NCBI GenBank assembly: GCA_964410665.1
Contig: CAYPIE010000146.1
Span: forward strand, 1-10,657
DNA from: CAYPIE01 sp964410665
GTDB taxonomy: Bacteria > Planctomycetota > Planctomycetia > Gemmatales > Gemmataceae
Length of the DNA: 10,657 bases
Direction: 5' to 3'
Below are positions 1 through 7,832 of the stretch, piece after piece. A program made the translations under genes and the position numbers. The notes under the pieces were generated by a model. It made no database searches and had not been told where the DNA came from. It saw only the letters and a program-made list of their open reading frames with translations. Position 1 is the stretch's first letter. Every line of letters starts with the position of its first letter.

Positions 1-240
1 GCCTCTTCCAGACTTACCGCAAACGCCTCTGCCGCTTTCAGACTTCCCGCAAACGCCTCTGCCGCTTCGCACCGCAACCGCCTCTGCCGCTTTCCCCGCA
101 CCGCAAGCGCTTCTGCCGCTTCGCATCGCAATCGCCTCTGCCGCTCCTTCGCGCAAACGCGTCTGCTTCTTCCCCGCATTGCAAGCGATTGTTGCTTATC
201 ACAGTCGCTTCGTGCTTATCGCAATCGCTTGTTGCTTTGC
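1..240. repeat. Degenerate interspersed repeat array, about nine units
   Basis: A core close to CGCAANCGCCTCTGCCGCTT recurs at 18-37, 48-67, 73-92, 102-121, 127-146 and 152-171. More decayed copies start near 180, 201 and 220. Short variable spacers such as CGCAC, CGCAT or TCAGACTTCC separate the copies. Unit starts are 30, 25, 29, 25, 25, 28, about 21 and about 19 bases apart. The partial text at 1-17 resembles the end of another unit, so the array probably continues to the left. All three plus-strand frames are open here, but the unit spacing is mostly not a multiple of three and the frame drifts from unit to unit, which argues against protein coding. The array lies directly 3' of the GH2 stop codon. 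It has no CRISPR character, because its spacers are short and resemble one another. Function is unknown. Confidence 0.8.
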
Positions 241-247
241 GTTTTTC

Positions 248-2935
248 TCACTTCACCGGGTGCAGGTCGACCAAGCCGACATCGATAAACGCCGGTAGCG
301 GGCCACGCTGACAGCGGACTGCCAGCACATTGTTGCCCGCCTGGAGCGCTTGCTTGGTCTGCTCACCCAAGCGTACCAGTTGATAGCCGGGCGAGAAGCC
401 AGGCTGACGCAGTACCTCTTTGCCGTTGAGGTACACGGTAGCCCGGTCTTCGCTGTGGATGCGTACGGCGAGCGTATCCAGCGTTTTCAGGTCCTGGGCG
501 GTCAGGGTGAAGTCCCGCCGAAGCCAGATTGCCTCCGATTGCCATGGCGTACGCACCCCCAGGATGGTCTTATCCGGATGGCCGAACGGCGACGGTCCCT
601 CTTGCCAGTCAACGGCCTCGAAGGTTCGTTTGGCCCATCCCGCGGCGGGCTCTGTGGTGGTAAACTTCCAGCTCTGCCCCTTGGCCTCCCCGGTAGACAC
701 CAGAACCCGGGCCTTGCGCGGCGTCAGCGTCGCATACAGCCTGCGGTTTAGAGCCGAAAAAGCGTCGGCATCCACCTTAAGCACGCCCCGGTCATAGGTA
801 AGCAGCCCATTGATCTCGGTCTCAACATCGGTCAACTGGGTATAGAAGGCGGCACTTAAGCCATCTTCTACCAACGGCACGAGAGCGTCGTAAAGTTCGG
901 TGAGCTTGGCCAGCAACTCCTGCCGGTTCTGCACAGCAATGTATCCCCAAGTTTTGTCGCTCCGCCACACGTGCCCCTTGACCAGCATCTTGACCCCGCC
1001 AAACTCACTCAGCACCGCGGTCCGGCCAGGGGTTGGAGCGGGCATCCCGGGCCCCGGGTAACGATGGTAGTCGAGCAGATCGCCCTGGCCTAGGTCCTGC
1101 CAGCCACTTGGGCCGTCGACCAGCCGAGTTGGGTCATAGTCACGGACCCAACGCAGGGTGGCGTTGGTGTCTTGCTGGCCCCAGCCTTCGTTGAACGGGA
1201 CCCAGATGACAATCGATGGATGGTTGCCCAGGTGGTCGATCATCGCCTTGAGTTCTCGGCGGAACATCGCGGCCACTTCCGGATGGGTGCTCCCTTCTGG
1301 CCCGCCCATGCGCGTGTTGGTCGAACCGGTGCTGGGCATATCTTGCCACACTAGCAGGCCCAGCTTGTCACACCAGTAGTACCATCGGGCCGGCTCGATC
1401 TTGACATGCTTACGGGTGGCGTTGAAACCCAGCTTACGGGTGACCTTAATGTCATAACGCAACGCCGCATCGGTCGGAGCAGTGTATAGGCCGTCGGGCC
1501 ACCAGCCCTGGTCGAGCGGTCCGCTCTGGAACAGGATCTGATCGTTCAGGGCCAAGCGGTCGATCCCCGCCGCATCCTTCTTCAGGCTGACCTTCCGCAT
1601 GCCGAAGTAGCTGTGTATCGTGTCCGTCTGGTTCCGGAAGGTCAACTTGACCTCCAGGTCATAGAGGTGCGGGTTGTCGGGCGACCAGAGTTTAGGCTCG
1701 ACCAGCTTCAAAACGATCGGTTCTCCCGGTCGTCCGGTGGCCTTCGCTACCTCCCGGTCCCCATCCAGCACCTTGAGCGATACGGACCCCGCCGGTACCG
1801 CTCGGGGCAGACTGGACTCCTCGACAGTTACGCGCAACGACCCGCGATCTACGTCGGGCACCAGTTGTAGGTTACGGATATACGCGCCTGGTACGGGCTC
1901 CAACCACACGGTTTGCCAGATCCCAGTCACCGGGGTGTAATAAATCCCTCCTGGGTTGATTACCTGCTTACCCCGCGGCTGCGGACCATCACTGGTAGGG
2001 TCCCAGACGCTGAGCACCAGCTCATGCTCCTCGCCAAATGCAAGGCCGGTGAGTTCCAGGGTAAATGGGTCGTACCCCCCGCGATGCTCCCCATACTGCT
2101 GCCCATTGACCCAGACTGTGGTATGCCAGTCGACCGCGTCAAAGTGCAGCAGCACCCGCTGGCCGGCCCAGTCCTCAGGAATGGTTAAGCCGCGGCGATA
2201 CCATAGCCGGTTGTCGTCGCCTATCAGCTTGCCAACCCCGCTAAGCTTGGACTCCACCGGATAGGGCACCAGGATGGTGCCATCCCATTCGATCGGCTTG
2301 GGTTGGTCCTTGGGCCGAATCGCATACTGCCAGCGACCATTCAAACTTTCCCAGCGTTTCCGTTTCAGCTGCGGCCGAGGATACTCCGGCAGCGGTTGCT
2401 GGGGGTCGATCTCCTTGGCCCAGCGGCTGGTCAATTCGGAGGTGTAGGCTGCCTCGACCGGCGGTCGCGCGGCATCCACAATCTGTACATCGATATACTG
2501 TCCACCCTGAGTCTGGTGACAGTGCACCGCCAACAGGTTCTGCCCTTTGCGTATCGCCTGCTTACCCGCCTCACCCAGAGGAACAATGCTGTAACGTGTC
2601 TTGTACCCGGTGAAGGAGGCCACCTTGGTGCCGTTGACATAGACCTCGGCGTCCTCGTCGTGGTGAATGCGTAGCGCGGGTTTATCGGGGATGGATGGCT
2701 GTGTGAAGTTGCGCCTTAGCCAAATATCTTCACTCTGCCACACGGTACCCACGCGTGCTCCAGGCGTGTCAGGCTTACCAAAGCCACCGGGGCCCTTCTT
2801 CCAGGCCGAGGCATCAAAGTCTAGCTGATACCAGTTCGCCGCTGGCTCGGTGGTGGTGTACTGCCATGTCGGCGGTTCGGCCCAGGCTGGAATCCAGCCG
2901 ACCAACAGCACTAGCAAGGCAACGGTGAAGCGCAT
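248..2935 (-). CDS. Exported glycoside hydrolase family 2 protein (beta-galactosidase/beta-glucuronidase-like) with duplicated terminal domains
   Basis: The 895-residue protein is predicted to hydrolyse beta-linked sugars outside the cytoplasm; the exact substrate cannot be read. A signal peptide spans residues 1-19, with cleavage after A-W-A. An accessory beta-sandwich follows (about 22-155), then the GH2 sugar-binding domain (about 190-350), an Ig-like domain (about 355-445) and a TIM barrel (about 450-740). The barrel contains FNEGWGQ, with acid/base Glu583, and SEFGG, with candidate nucleophile Glu644, so both catalytic residues are present. A second copy of the accessory domain lies at about 753-892. 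The two copies share TTTEPAA, WQSE-x-IWLRR, RIH-x-ED-x-A-x-VY-x-NG and a final ID-V-x-x-VD. The ATG start is preceded by GGGAG at a plausible distance and gives a clean signal peptide. The gene is divergent from the amidohydrolase. Family assignment is firm; the specificity is open. Confidence 0.93.
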   Translation of the reverse strand: MRFTVALLVLLVGWIPAWAEPPTWQYTTTEPAANWYQLDFDASAWKKGPGGFGKPDTPGARVGTVWQSEDIWLRRNFTQPSIPDKPALRIHHDEDAEVYVNGTKVASFTGYKTRYSIVPLGEAGKQAIRKGQNLLAVHCHQTQGGQYIDVQIVDAARPPVEAAYTSELTSRWAKEIDPQQPLPEYPRPQLKRKRWESLNGRWQYAIRPKDQPKPIEWDGTILVPYPVESKLSGVGKLIGDDNRLWYRRGLTIPEDWAGQRVLLHFDAVDWHTTVWVNGQQYGEHRGGYDPFTLELTGLAFGEEHELVLSVWDPTSDGPQPRGKQVINPGGIYYTPVTGIWQTVWLEPVPGAYIRNLQLVPDVDRGSLRVTVEESSLPRAVPAGSVSLKVLDGDREVAKATGRPGEPIVLKLVEPKLWSPDNPHLYDLEVKLTFRNQTDTIHSYFGMRKVSLKKDAAGIDRLALNDQILFQSGPLDQGWWPDGLYTAPTDAALRYDIKVTRKLGFNATRKHVKIEPARWYYWCDKLGLLVWQDMPSTGSTNTRMGGPEGSTHPEVAAMFRRELKAMIDHLGNHPSIVIWVPFNEGWGQQDTNATLRWVRDYDPTRLVDGPSGWQDLGQGDLLDYHRYPGPGMPAPTPGRTAVLSEFGGVKMLVKGHVWRSDKTWGYIAVQNRQELLAKLTELYDALVPLVEDGLSAAFYTQLTDVETEINGLLTYDRGVLKVDADAFSALNRRLYATLTPRKARVLVSTGEAKGQSWKFTTTEPAAGWAKRTFEAVDWQEGPSPFGHPDKTILGVRTPWQSEAIWLRRDFTLTAQDLKTLDTLAVRIHSEDRATVYLNGKEVLRQPGFSPGYQLVRLGEQTKQALQAGNNVLAVRCQRGPLPAFIDVGLVDLHPVK

Positions 2936-3061
2936 CTGGATACTCCCGCACCTAGAATCATTTGGACGGTTCCCTTTCGCCTGCCGGGCGTTATTCTAGA
3001 AAGCAACCTTCGCGTTGCGAGGCCAGGGATCCCTCGCATCTATTCTCTATCAAGGGTTTTT
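2936..3061. promoter_or_regulatory. Divergent intergenic region with inverted repeats
   Basis: These 126 bases must hold the start signals of both the GH2 gene (leftward) and the amidohydrolase gene (rightward). A seven-base inverted repeat, CTAGAAT at 2952-2958 and ATTCTAG at 2993-2999, contains TAGAAT, a good -10 match, facing outward on each strand. No convincing -35 element accompanies either copy. A hairpin can form at 3003-3018 (GCAAC/GTTGC). A second at 3017-3037 (GCGAGG/CCTCGC) encloses a perfect ten-base palindrome, AGGGATCCCT, at 3025-3034. AAGGG at 3052-3056 lies five bases before the amidohydrolase ATG and is its likely ribosome binding site. The promoters themselves are not resolved. 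Confidence 0.4.
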
Positions 3062-4765
3062 ATGCTTCGATATATTTTCCTCCTATTTCCCTGCGTGGCC
3101 CTGACCACGCCCGGATTGCAGGCCGATGAGTTTGCCGACTTAATCCTTACTAATGGCAAAATTGTCACCCTCGACCCCAACCAACCTCAGGTCGAAGCCT
3201 TGGCCGTCCGAGGCGATCGCATCGACGCCATCGGCACCACCGCCGCCATCGCCAAGCACCGCGGCTCGAACACCAAGGTACTTGACCTCCAGGGTAAGCT
3301 GGCCATCCCCGGTTTTATCGAGGGCCACGGCCACTTTCTTGGCTTCGGTCAGTCGCTGATGAACCTGGATCTGAGTACTGCCAAGACCTGGGACGCAATC
3401 ATCGAGCGCGTCGAATCCGCAGCCCAGAAGGCCCCCAAGGGAACCTGGATCATCGGTCGTGGCTGGCATCAATCCAAGTGGACCAAGCCGCCCGAACCTC
3501 ACGTCGATGGCTACCCCACGCATCGCAAACTCAGCCAACTCACTCCCGACCATCCGGTGCTGCTTAGCCATGCCAGCGGCCATGCCAGTTTTGCCAACGC
3601 CGCCGCCATGCAAGCCGCCGAGATCACCGCGACCACGCGTCCTCCACGTGGCGGCGAAATCCTCAAGGATGCCCACGGACAACCGATTGGCGTTTTCCGT
3701 GAAACCGCCCAGGGGCTGGTTCGCCGCGCGTACGCCTACAACCAGCGGCAACGTTCCGCCGCCGATCGTAAGCAGGAAACCCTCGAAGCCATCCGCCTGG
3801 CCACCGATGCCTGCCTGCGCAACGGCATCACCAGTTTTCAGGATGCCGGTTCCAGCTTCGCTACCATTGCCCTGTTCAAGCAACTGGCCGAACAAGCCAA
3901 GCTTGGCGTCCGTTTATGGGTCATGATCCGCGAGCCCAATCGGCGACTCAAAGGACGGCTCCCGCAAACCCGTATGATCGGCGTCGGCAACCATCATCTC
4001 ACCGTCCGCGCCCTCAAACAGGCCATCGACGGCGCCCTCGGCCCCCATGGCGCTTGGCTGCTCGAACCCTATGAAGACCTGTCCAACAGCTCCGGATTGA
4101 ATACAGCCTCGGTGGCATCGGTTCGCGAACTCGCTCAGCTGGCCCTCCAGCACGACTATCAACTTTGCATCCACGCCATCGGTGACCGGGCCAACCGCGA
4201 GACCCTCGACATTTTTGCCGAGGCGTTCCAAAAAGCCCCCAGCTCAAAGTCTCGTCGCTGGCGCATCGAACACGCCCAGCACTTGCATCCGGCGGACATT
4301 CCCCGCTTTGCCGAGCTGGGGGTAATCGCGTCGATGCAGGGAATCCACTGCACCTCCGATGCCATCTTTGTGCTCAAGCGGCTGGGCCATCGTCGCGCCA
4401 TGCAGGGAGCGTATGTCTGGGAAAGCCTCCGCAAGTCGGGTGCGGTGATCAGTAATGGCACCGACGTTCCCGTCGAAGATATCAATCCGATTGCGTGTTT
4501 TTATGCAAGTGTCACCCGCAAACTCACCAATGGCACGGTCTTTTTTGCTGAGCAGTGTATGAGCCGGGAACAGGCACTCAAAAGCTACACCCTCGATGCC
4601 GCCTATGCTGCGTTCGAGGAGGATCTCAAGGGCTCGTTGACCCCAGGCAAGCTTGCCGACTTGGTGGTCCTGTCCCGGGATATTCTCACGGTGCCCGAGG
4701 AAAAGATCCTTGGTACCCGGGTGCTGACCACCATCCTAGGCGGCAAGGTTCGCTACCAGCGTTAG
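3062..4765 (+). CDS. Exported metal-dependent amidohydrolase, YtcJ-like (amidohydrolase family 3)
   Basis: This 567-residue protein of the amidohydrolase superfamily is expected to cleave an amide or related C-N bond with a metal-activated water; the substrate is unknown. A signal peptide fits residues 1-21 (cleavage after L-Q-A). The beta-sandwich start, DLILTNGKIVTLDP, leads into the HxH metal motif G-H89-G-H91. Other candidate metal or catalytic residues are Lys319 (ALKQAIDGALG), His371 (HAIGDRAN), His404 (IEHAQ) and Asp468 (NGTDVPVEDINP). The C-terminal stretch LTPGKLADLVVLSRD closes the beta-sandwich as usual in YtcJ-type proteins, and the length is typical of the family. The ATG follows AAGGG by five bases. 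The gene diverges from the GH2 gene, and its stop codon overlaps that of the histidine kinase on the other strand. Its nearest named relatives include N-substituted formamide deformylase, but that specificity should not be assumed. Confidence 0.88.
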   Translation: MLRYIFLLFPCVALTTPGLQADEFADLILTNGKIVTLDPNQPQVEALAVRGDRIDAIGTTAAIAKHRGSNTKVLDLQGKLAIPGFIEGHGHFLGFGQSLMNLDLSTAKTWDAIIERVESAAQKAPKGTWIIGRGWHQSKWTKPPEPHVDGYPTHRKLSQLTPDHPVLLSHASGHASFANAAAMQAAEITATTRPPRGGEILKDAHGQPIGVFRETAQGLVRRAYAYNQRQRSAADRKQETLEAIRLATDACLRNGITSFQDAGSSFATIALFKQLAEQAKLGVRLWVMIREPNRRLKGRLPQTRMIGVGNHHLTVRALKQAIDGALGPHGAWLLEPYEDLSNSSGLNTASVASVRELAQLALQHDYQLCIHAIGDRANRETLDIFAEAFQKAPSSKSRRWRIEHAQHLHPADIPRFAELGVIASMQGIHCTSDAIFVLKRLGHRRAMQGAYVWESLRKSGAVISNGTDVPVEDINPIACFYASVTRKLTNGTVFFAEQCMSREQALKSYTLDAAYAAFEEDLKGSLTPGKLADLVVLSRDILTVPEEKILGTRVLTTILGGKVRYQR

Positions 4766-5481
4766 CCGGGTGACGTGACGGCCGCCGGCTCGGCCAAGGG
4801 GAGCCACAAGGTAAACTTGGTCCCCTTGCCCAGCGCACTCTGGGCCTGGATCCAGCCACCATGAGCCTGCAAGATCCGCCGGGTGGTCGGCAACCCCAGG
4901 CCGTTGCCACTGGGCTTGGTCGTGTGAAAAGGTTTGAATAGTTTGTCCAGTTGATAGGGAGGGATCCCTTGACCCGTGTCGATCACATCCAGACGGACGC
5001 CATCGTCCTGGGGCTGGGCTTGTAGGATTAGTTGCCCGCCCTCGGGCATCGCCTGCTCGGCATTGAGAATCAGGTTGAGAAGGGCTTGCTTGAATAGATC
5101 CTGATCGATGGAGAGCATCGGCAAGCTCGCCGGCACATACGACTGAATCTCGATATTCGATTGACGTGCCGTGGGCTTGATGAAATCCACCATCTCGCCC
5201 ACCACCTCATCGAGGCGGGTGGGCTCACGATGCAACTCGACTATCCGGGCAAAGCGGAGAAACTCTTGCGACAAGTCGACCAGTCGCTGGCATTCGCTCT
5301 GCAGCTTTTGAATCCGTTGCAGGGCCCGGCGTTCACGCTGTGTATGCGCTTCGGCGAAATCCTCGGCCAGAAGTTGCAGGTTGAGGCCGAGGGTACCGAT
5401 GTGGTTTTTCAACTCATGAATAAACCCGCCAGCCAGTTCGGCCAGCTCCAGATAAGGATCGCTCGGGGAACTCTCCTCCAT
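4762..5481 (-). CDS. Small soluble sensor histidine kinase (NtrB/HisKA-type core, no sensor domain)
   Basis: The 239-residue protein has just the dimerisation/phosphoacceptor and ATPase modules of a two-component kinase. The H-box is FIHELKN with phosphoacceptor His22. A helical hairpin runs to about residue 80. The ATPase domain holds an N-box NLILNAEQAM (136-145), a G1 box DTGQGIP (168-174), an F-box KLFKPFHTTK (180-189) and a G2 box GNGLGLP (192-198). All key residues are present, so it is probably active. There is no signal peptide, membrane segment, PAS or GAF domain, so the signal must come from a partner or a cytosolic cue. No response regulator lies in the window. AGAGG precedes the ATG by seven to eight bases. 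The gene lies 71 bases after pnp on the same strand and may be cotranscribed with it. Its stop overlaps the amidohydrolase stop, leaving no intergenic terminator. Confidence 0.9.
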   Translation of the reverse strand: MEESSPSDPYLELAELAGGFIHELKNHIGTLGLNLQLLAEDFAEAHTQRERRALQRIQKLQSECQRLVDLSQEFLRFARIVELHREPTRLDEVVGEMVDFIKPTARQSNIEIQSYVPASLPMLSIDQDLFKQALLNLILNAEQAMPEGGQLILQAQPQDDGVRLDVIDTGQGIPPYQLDKLFKPFHTTKPSGNGLGLPTTRRILQAHGGWIQAQSALGKGTKFTLWLPLAEPAAVTSPG

Positions 5482-5552
5482 GCCGGTGCCTCTTGTGTCG
5501 GTTGATCATGCGGCCATGTGGGCATAGCCCGATGGGCGAGCAGGCCTGTCGT

Positions 5553-7832
5553 TTAGCGGCGACCCGAGCCACTGCCCCGACGGCCACCTCCATCCCCCCG
5601 ACCACTGCCTTCACCGCGACCACTGCCGTCGCCCCGATCGCGTTCGCCACGGCCGCCGCCTTCACCGCGGCTACTGCCTTCACCGCGACCGCCCCCCTCT
5701 CCTCGACCCGATGGGGACGCCGCGGGGCTGCCGCCATCACCATTCTCCTGCCCTTCGAGCAGCACACGACGCGACAGTTTGACCCGATCCTGATCATCAA
5801 TCGCGATCACCTTCACCTGCATACGGTCGCCAACCTTGCAAATGTCTTCCACGCGACCGACATACTTGTCGCTCAGTTCGCTGATGTGGCAGAGCCCGTC
5901 ACGGCCGGGCAGGATCTCGACAAACGCACCAAAATCCTTGATCGAGGTCACCTTACCCTCATAGATCTTGCCGACGCGAACTTCCTCGGTGAGCGCTTCG
6001 ACACGTAGCTTCGCCGCCTCGGCCCCCGCCGCTTCATGGTGCGAGATGTTGACCGTCCCATCATCTTCGATGTCAATGCGGGCACCGGTCGCTTCTTGGA
6101 TCCCCTTGATCGTCTTGCCCCCAGGTCCAATCAGCAGGCCAATCTTGTCGGGACTGATCTTGACCTGCAACAGCCGCGGAGCGAACTCGCTGATGGTCTT
6201 GTTCGGCTGCCGCAGCACACTCAGCATGGTACGCAGGATGTCGCGGCGTGCTTCTCGCGCCTGTTGCAGAGTCGCGCGGATGATCTCCTCGCTGATCCCA
6301 TCAATCTTGAGGTCCAGCTGGATGCCCGTGATGCCGCGCTGCGTCCCGGCCACCTTGAAGTCCATGTCGCCAAAGTGGTCCTCATCCCCCTGAATGTCGG
6401 TCAACAGGATAAAGCGATCGGGCTCCTTGACCAGGCCGATCGAGATCCCGGCGACAGGATCCTTGATCGGGACGCCGGCATCCATCAGGGCCAGGGTACC
6501 ACCACATACCGAGGCCATACTGGAGGAGCCGTTCGACTCCAGAATCTCTGAGACCAAGCGAATGGTGTAGGGGAACTTGGTCGGCGAAGGCACCACCGGC
6601 TTCAGCGAGCGTTCGGCCAGCATGCCGTGGCCGATCTCCCGCCGCCCCGGTCCACGAATAGGCTTCGCTTCACCGACACTAAACGGTGGAAAGTTATAAT
6701 CAAGCATAAATTTCTTGCTGATCTCTTCCGTCAGTCCTTCCACCCGCTGTTCATCGCCTCCCGTGCCGAGGGTGGCGATCACCATCGCCTGGGTCTCGCC
6801 ACGCTGGAACACCGCTGAGCCGTGCACGCGAGGCAGTAGGTTGACCTCGCAATCAATCGACCGCAGTTCCTTGGGCTGGCGGCCATCAATGCGGGTCCCC
6901 TCCAGCACGATCTCACGGAACACCCGCTCTTCCAGCGACGCAAACGCCGCTTGAACCTGTTCGGGAGCATATTGCGGCTCTTCTCCTTCGGGGAGGTATT
7001 CCGCGATCACCCGCTCACGCATCTCCTGGATCTTCTCGGCTCGCTCCAGCTTGCCCGCCGTAAGTTTACGCTCACGAAACTCCTGCTGATACTTGGTGTA
7101 GAATTCCTCGATCAGCGGATTGGCTTCCGGGGAGGGCGGTACCTCCTTCTCCGTCAGTCCCATTTCCTTGCGGAGTGCCTCGGTCAGATCGATGGTTGCC
7201 ACCAGCTGCTCGTGAGCAAACATGATCGCCTCGACCATACGATCTTCGGGCATCTCGCGGGCAAATCCCTCGATCATGGTGACGGCATCACGCGTCCCAG
7301 ACACAATCAGATCCAGCTCCGCCTCCTCGAGCTGGGCATAGCTCGGCATAGCGATCAGCTCATTGTCCACCCGGGCCACCCGGACCGAACCGGTCGGCTT
7401 CAGAAACGGTATCGGCGTGATATGCAGCGCGGCACTGGCGCCGATCATGGCCAGAATATCCGGATCATTCTCCCGGTCGGCGGACAACACCGAGGCCATA
7501 ATCTGTACTTCATTCAAATAATCAGGCGGAAACAGCGGGCGGATAGGGCGGTCGATCAGACGGGAGGTTAACGTTTCCTTGATGGAAGGTTTGCCTTCCC
7601 GTTTGATAAAACCGCCGGGAAACTTCCCGGCGGCATAGGCTTTCTCACGATATTCGACCACCAGGGGGAAAAAGTCCCGGCCAGGATCGGCCCGCCCTTC
7701 CACCACCGTGACCAGCACCATGGTGTCTTCGAAGCGAACGATCACGGCGCCCGTCGCTTGTTTGGCGAGCTTGCCTGTCTCCAGACTCAGGGGTCGGCCC
7801 CCGAACATGCATTCCACACGACTTACCGTCAC
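5553..7832 (-). CDS. pnp: Polynucleotide phosphorylase (polyribonucleotide nucleotidyltransferase)
   Basis: PNPase degrades RNA 3' to 5' with phosphate, releasing nucleoside diphosphates, and is usually a cytoplasmic trimer. Residues are counted from the GTG start (759 residues). RNase PH domain 1 spans about 5-135 and includes the RNA-binding loop GGFIKREG. An all-helical domain covers about 138-225. RNase PH domain 2 spans about 315-540 and carries the catalytic block GDEDHFGDMDFK (482-493), with metal-binding Asp483 and Asp489. A KH domain has GPGG at 569-572, and an S1 domain lies at about 622-690. A Gly/Arg/Glu/Ser-rich tail of about 60 residues then follows, beyond the family core. The GTG is chosen because GAGAGAGGA ends seven bases upstream and the protein then starts at the usual family position. 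An in-frame ATG at 7862 (769 residues) has no ribosome binding site. The gene follows rpsO, the classic rpsO-pnp order. Confidence 0.96.
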   Translation of the reverse strand: MTVSRVECMFGGRPLSLETGKLAKQATGAVIVRFEDTMVLVTVVEGRADPGRDFFPLVVEYREKAYAAGKFPGGFIKREGKPSIKETLTSRLIDRPIRPLFPPDYLNEVQIMASVLSADRENDPDILAMIGASAALHITPIPFLKPTGSVRVARVDNELIAMPSYAQLEEAELDLIVSGTRDAVTMIEGFAREMPEDRMVEAIMFAHEQLVATIDLTEALRKEMGLTEKEVPPSPEANPLIEEFYTKYQQEFRERKLTAGKLERAEKIQEMRERVIAEYLPEGEEPQYAPEQVQAAFASLEERVFREIVLEGTRIDGRQPKELRSIDCEVNLLPRVHGSAVFQRGETQAMVIATLGTGGDEQRVEGLTEEISKKFMLDYNFPPFSVGEAKPIRGPGRREIGHGMLAERSLKPVVPSPTKFPYTIRLVSEILESNGSSSMASVCGGTLALMDAGVPIKDPVAGISIGLVKEPDRFILLTDIQGDEDHFGDMDFKVAGTQRGITGIQLDLKIDGISEEIIRATLQQAREARRDILRTMLSVLRQPNKTISEFAPRLLQVKISPDKIGLLIGPGGKTIKGIQEATGARIDIEDDGTVNISHHEAAGAEAAKLRVEALTEEVRVGKIYEGKVTSIKDFGAFVEILPGRDGLCHISELSDKYVGRVEDICKVGDRMQVKVIAIDDQDRVKLSRRVLLEGQENGDGGSPAASPSGRGEGGGRGEGSSRGEGGGRGERDRGDGSGRGEGSGRGDGGGRRGSGSGRR
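5560..5707 (-). repeat. In-gene tandem repeat encoding the RG-rich PNPase tail
   Basis: The last 51 residues of PNPase consist of about eight copies of a six-residue unit close to G-R-G-E-G-G/S, encoded by an 18-base unit. Variants include SRGEGG, GRGERD, GRGDGG and one five-residue copy, RGDGS. On the plus strand this appears as recurring TTCACCGCGACC-like text. Such slippage-prone repeats often change copy number. The tail is basic and disordered in character and would extend from the RNA-binding S1 face of the enzyme. Confidence 0.8.

Noticed and set aside
1..240. CRISPR array
   Set aside because: Repeat cores are degenerate and the spaces between them are only about 5-10 bases and similar to each other, unlike CRISPR spacers.
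1..288. Open plus-strand frame(s) running in from the left edge across the repeat array into the GH2 3' end
   Set aside because: All three plus frames are open because the repeat lacks stop triplets; unit spacing is not a multiple of three and no protein family is recognisable.
3140..3895. 251-residue minus-strand frame inside the amidohydrolase gene
   Set aside because: It is the complement of a clear conserved gene; its Gly-rich composition is what the opposite strand of GC-rich coding DNA gives, with no motif.
5493..6008. 171-residue plus-strand frame rich in Ala and Thr opposite the pnp 3' end
   Set aside because: Shadow of the repetitive PNPase tail; the Ala/Thr pattern follows from the complement of Gly/Arg/Ser codons.
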